From: Gordonia mangrovi
GTDB taxonomy: Bacteria > Actinomycetota > Actinomycetes > Mycobacteriales > Mycobacteriaceae
Reading direction: 5' to 3'
NCBI RefSeq assembly: GCF_024734075.1
Contig: NZ_CP102850.1
Span: 2,480,001 to 2,544,000, forward strand
Length of the DNA stretch: 64,000 nt
Shown here: positions 62,042 through 64,000 of the stretch, one piece after another
Layout of the letters: each line of letters opens with the position of its first letter
How positions within the stretch are numbered: the stretch's first letter is position 1
Position numbers and translations under genes: made by a program
Notes under the pieces: model-generated
Told to the model about the DNA's origin: nothing
What the model saw: the letters and a program-made list of their open reading frames with translations, nothing else
Databases searched by the model: none

Positions 62042-64000
62042 ATGAGTACACGCGGTACATCGCCCGCCGGCGGTGGACGTAGGGCTCGCTCCTCCGCCGA
62101 CGACCCGCGCCGCAAGCGGCAGAAATGGCTCGCGGTCGGACTCGGCGCCGTCGGCGCCATCGTGCCCGCGGTGGCCCTGATCGGCATTGTCGCCTTCATG
62201 CTCACCTACGTCGGTGCGTCGGTGCCCGCGCCCGGCGACATCAAGCAGAATCAGGTCGCGACCATCCTGACCTCCAACGGCCAGACCATCGCGCGCGTGG
62301 TGCCCGAGGAGGGCAACCGCACCGACGTCAAGATCGAGGACATCCCCCAGTCGGTCCAGGACGCGGTGATCGCCGCCGAGGACCGCGAGTTCGAGAGCAA
62401 CTCCGGCTTCTCCATCCGTGGCCTGTCGCGCGCGGCGATCGGACAGGTCACCGGAAACGGTGGTGAGGCCGGCGGTGGATCGACCATCACTCAGCAATAC
62501 GTCAAGAACGCACTCGTCGGTGACGAGCACAGTTACGAGCGCAAGTTCAAAGAACTCGCGATCGCGACCAAGATGTCGAACGAGTGGTCCAAGGACGACA
62601 TCATGGCCGCCTACCTCAACACCATCTACTTCGGCCGTGGTGCCTACGGTGTGGCTGCCGCATCCCAGGCGTATTTCCGCAAGGATCTGAGCAAGATCAC
62701 CACCGAGGAGGCCGCGGTGCTCGCGGCCGCGATTCGCTCGCCGTCGTACTACGACCCGGAGATCAACCGGGAGGCCGCCGAGGCGCGCTGGAATTATGTG
62801 CTCGACGGCATGGTCAGCACCGGTGCGCTCGCGCCCACCGATCGTGCGGCGATGCAGTACCCGAAGGTGCCGGCGGCCCGCGCGCAAGGGGACGACACGC
62901 CGGGGGCGAACGGCTTGATCAAGCGGCAGGTACTCGCCGAGCTCGGTGAGCTCAACATCTCCGAGCAGCAGGTCCGCACCGAGGGACTCAAGATCACCAC
63001 CACCATCGATCCGAAGGTGCAGCGCTCGGTGGTCGCAGCGGCCAACGGCAAACTCGAGGGGGAGCCGAAGAAGCTGCGGACCTCAGTGGTCTCCATCGAC
63101 CCGCGTACCGGCGGAGTGCAGGGCTACTTCGGCGGCAACGACGCCACCGGCTGGGACTACGCACAGGCTGGGCTGCAGACCGGGTCGTCATTCAAGGTGT
63201 TCGCCCTCGTCGCTGCGCTGGAGCAGGATATCCCGCTGTCCAAGACGTACAGCTCGGCACCCTACTCCGCGCCGGGTGGGCTGACCGTGGAGAACTCCGA
63301 CGGCGAGAGCTGCGGGTCCTGCAACCTGGCGACGGCGATGAAGATGTCGCTCAACACCGTCTACTACCGCCTGATGATGGACCTCGACGGCCAGGCACAA
63401 GCGGTCGCCGACGCCGCACATCAGGCCGGCGTCGCCGAGAGCTTCGGCACCATCGAGCACACGCTGCAGGAAGCCAACGGGGGTGTCGAGGGTGGCGTGG
63501 TGCTCGGCCAGTACCCGTCGCGGGTCATCGACATGGCCTCGGCGTATGCGACTCTCGCCGCATCCGGCGTGTACCGCGAGCCGTACTTCGTGCAGAAGGT
63601 GGAGACCTCCGATGGCGAAGTACTCTTCGACCGCCAGCCCAACAAGGGCGAACGCGTCTTCGAGGCGAAGGTGGCCGACAACGTGAGCGCCGCGCTCGAG
63701 CCGATCGCGTCCTACTCCAACGGCCACGCGCTCTACGACCCGAGCCTCGGATCACGTCCGTCGGCGTCCAAGACCGGTACCGCACAGCTCGGTGACACCG
63801 GACAGAACAAGGATGCGTGGATGGTCGGCTACACGCCGCAACTGTCCACCGCGGTATGGGTCGGTACCGACGAGGGCACCGCGATCACCAACTACGCCGG
63901 CTCCTCGATCTACGGCAGCATGCTGCCGTCGGATATCTGGCAGGCCGCCATGAACGGTGCGCTGGAAGGTAAGCCGATCCAGGACTTCCCGGAGCCCGAC
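62042..64000 (+). CDS. ponA: Bifunctional penicillin-binding protein, class A (3' end beyond window)
   Basis: The 653 visible codons contain a short cytoplasmic lead, a membrane helix (about residues 33-58), a GT51 glycosyltransferase domain with the catalytic Glu113 in IAAEDREFES and GGSTITQQYVKNAL, and a transpeptidase domain with SSFK (Ser382), SLN (Ser436) and KTGTAQ (Lys577). It polymerises and crosslinks peptidoglycan at the membrane outer face. The remaining C-terminal part (in mycobacteria usually Pro-rich) is not in the window. Gene order matches PonA1 of M. tuberculosis. Confidence 0.95.
   Translation, partial: MSTRGTSPAGGGRRARSSADDPRRKRQKWLAVGLGAVGAIVPAVALIGIVAFMLTYVGASVPAPGDIKQNQVATILTSNGQTIARVVPEEGNRTDVKIEDIPQSVQDAVIAAEDREFESNSGFSIRGLSRAAIGQVTGNGGEAGGGSTITQQYVKNALVGDEHSYERKFKELAIATKMSNEWSKDDIMAAYLNTIYFGRGAYGVAAASQAYFRKDLSKITTEEAAVLAAAIRSPSYYDPEINREAAEARWNYVLDGMVSTGALAPTDRAAMQYPKVPAARAQGDDTPGANGLIKRQVLAELGELNISEQQVRTEGLKITTTIDPKVQRSVVAAANGKLEGEPKKLRTSVVSIDPRTGGVQGYFGGNDATGWDYAQAGLQTGSSFKVFALVAALEQDIPLSKTYSSAPYSAPGGLTVENSDGESCGSCNLATAMKMSLNTVYYRLMMDLDGQAQAVADAAHQAGVAESFGTIEHTLQEANGGVEGGVVLGQYPSRVIDMASAYATLAASGVYREPYFVQKVETSDGEVLFDRQPNKGERVFEAKVADNVSAALEPIASYSNGHALYDPSLGSRPSASKTGTAQLGDTGQNKDAWMVGYTPQLSTAVWVGTDEGTAITNYAGSSIYGSMLPSDIWQAAMNGALEGKPIQDFPEPD

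Overview
The window is a high-G+C chromosomal segment from a mycolic-acid-containing actinobacterium (Mycobacteriales). Gordonia is my best guess, from gene content and order rather than a database match. Supporting signs are an MspA-family porin, an antigen-85-like secreted esterase, an MmpS-like protein, a complete nuoA-N operon next to an Rv3143-like regulator, and the order ino1-padR-DUF5318-ponA known from the M. tuberculosis Rv0046c-Rv0050 region. Many genes start with a GTG or ATG 6-7 bases after a TANNNT -10 box, as expected for leaderless mRNAs.

Layout. 0-9.3 kb: a truncated quinone oxidoreductase, tRNA-Ser(TGA), two hairpin repeats, a methyltransferase divergent from an HxlR regulator, CorA divergent from an acyltransferase, a hypothetical protein, a thioesterase, a secreted esterase, a HisC-type aminotransferase, tRNA-Ser(GCT) and tRNA-Arg(ACG). 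9.3-15.7 kb: NUDIX hydrolase, aquaporin, MmpS-like protein, glycolipid-binding-like protein, tyrA, a tadA pair, a small helical-repeat protein, CsbD behind a SigF/SigB-like promoter, tRNA-Ser(CGA), and a 28-codon orphan ORF with its own ribosome site and hairpin terminator. 15.7-23.3 kb is the accessory region: a two-gene unit (DUF3298 lipoprotein plus a 1268-aa STAND NTPase with 14 WD40 repeats), a probable decayed gene, and a coupled three-gene cassette (MspA-like porin, secreted protein, small membrane protein) whose distal part looks AT-richer than its surroundings.

23.5-39.8 kb: the 14-gene NADH dehydrogenase I operon on the minus strand with mostly overlapping genes, a hairpin between nuoA and nuoB, a palindrome over the likely nuoA promoter, and the atypical receiver gene upstream. 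40-46.3 kb: ddl divergent from murF, an AbiEi/DUF559-like gene bracketed by hairpin repeats, a TipA-type MerR regulator with a visible operator, a lipoprotein and an unusual tRNA-guanine transglycosylase. 46.4-53.5 kb: a GAF-ANTAR regulator, two coupled CNNM/CorC-type membrane proteins behind a 32-codon basic leader ORF, GluQ-RS, the LigC/Prim-PolC repair pair, and an SRPBCC protein. 53.7-64 kb: an aconitase, a quinone oxidoreductase beside a nested palindrome, divergent LuxR-like and receiver-like regulators, a PAP2 phosphatase, ino1-padR, DUF5318 and the start of ponA.

Most notable beyond ordinary genes: a five-copy family of about 60-70 bp imperfect palindromes, two copies next to one tRNA-Ser, one next to another, and two flanking the AbiEi-like gene; a second, two-copy palindrome family; the porin cassette; the lipoprotein/STAND-WD40 pair; and a TGT that lacks the zinc cysteines and the usual preQ1-pocket motif although GluQ-RS is encoded nearby.
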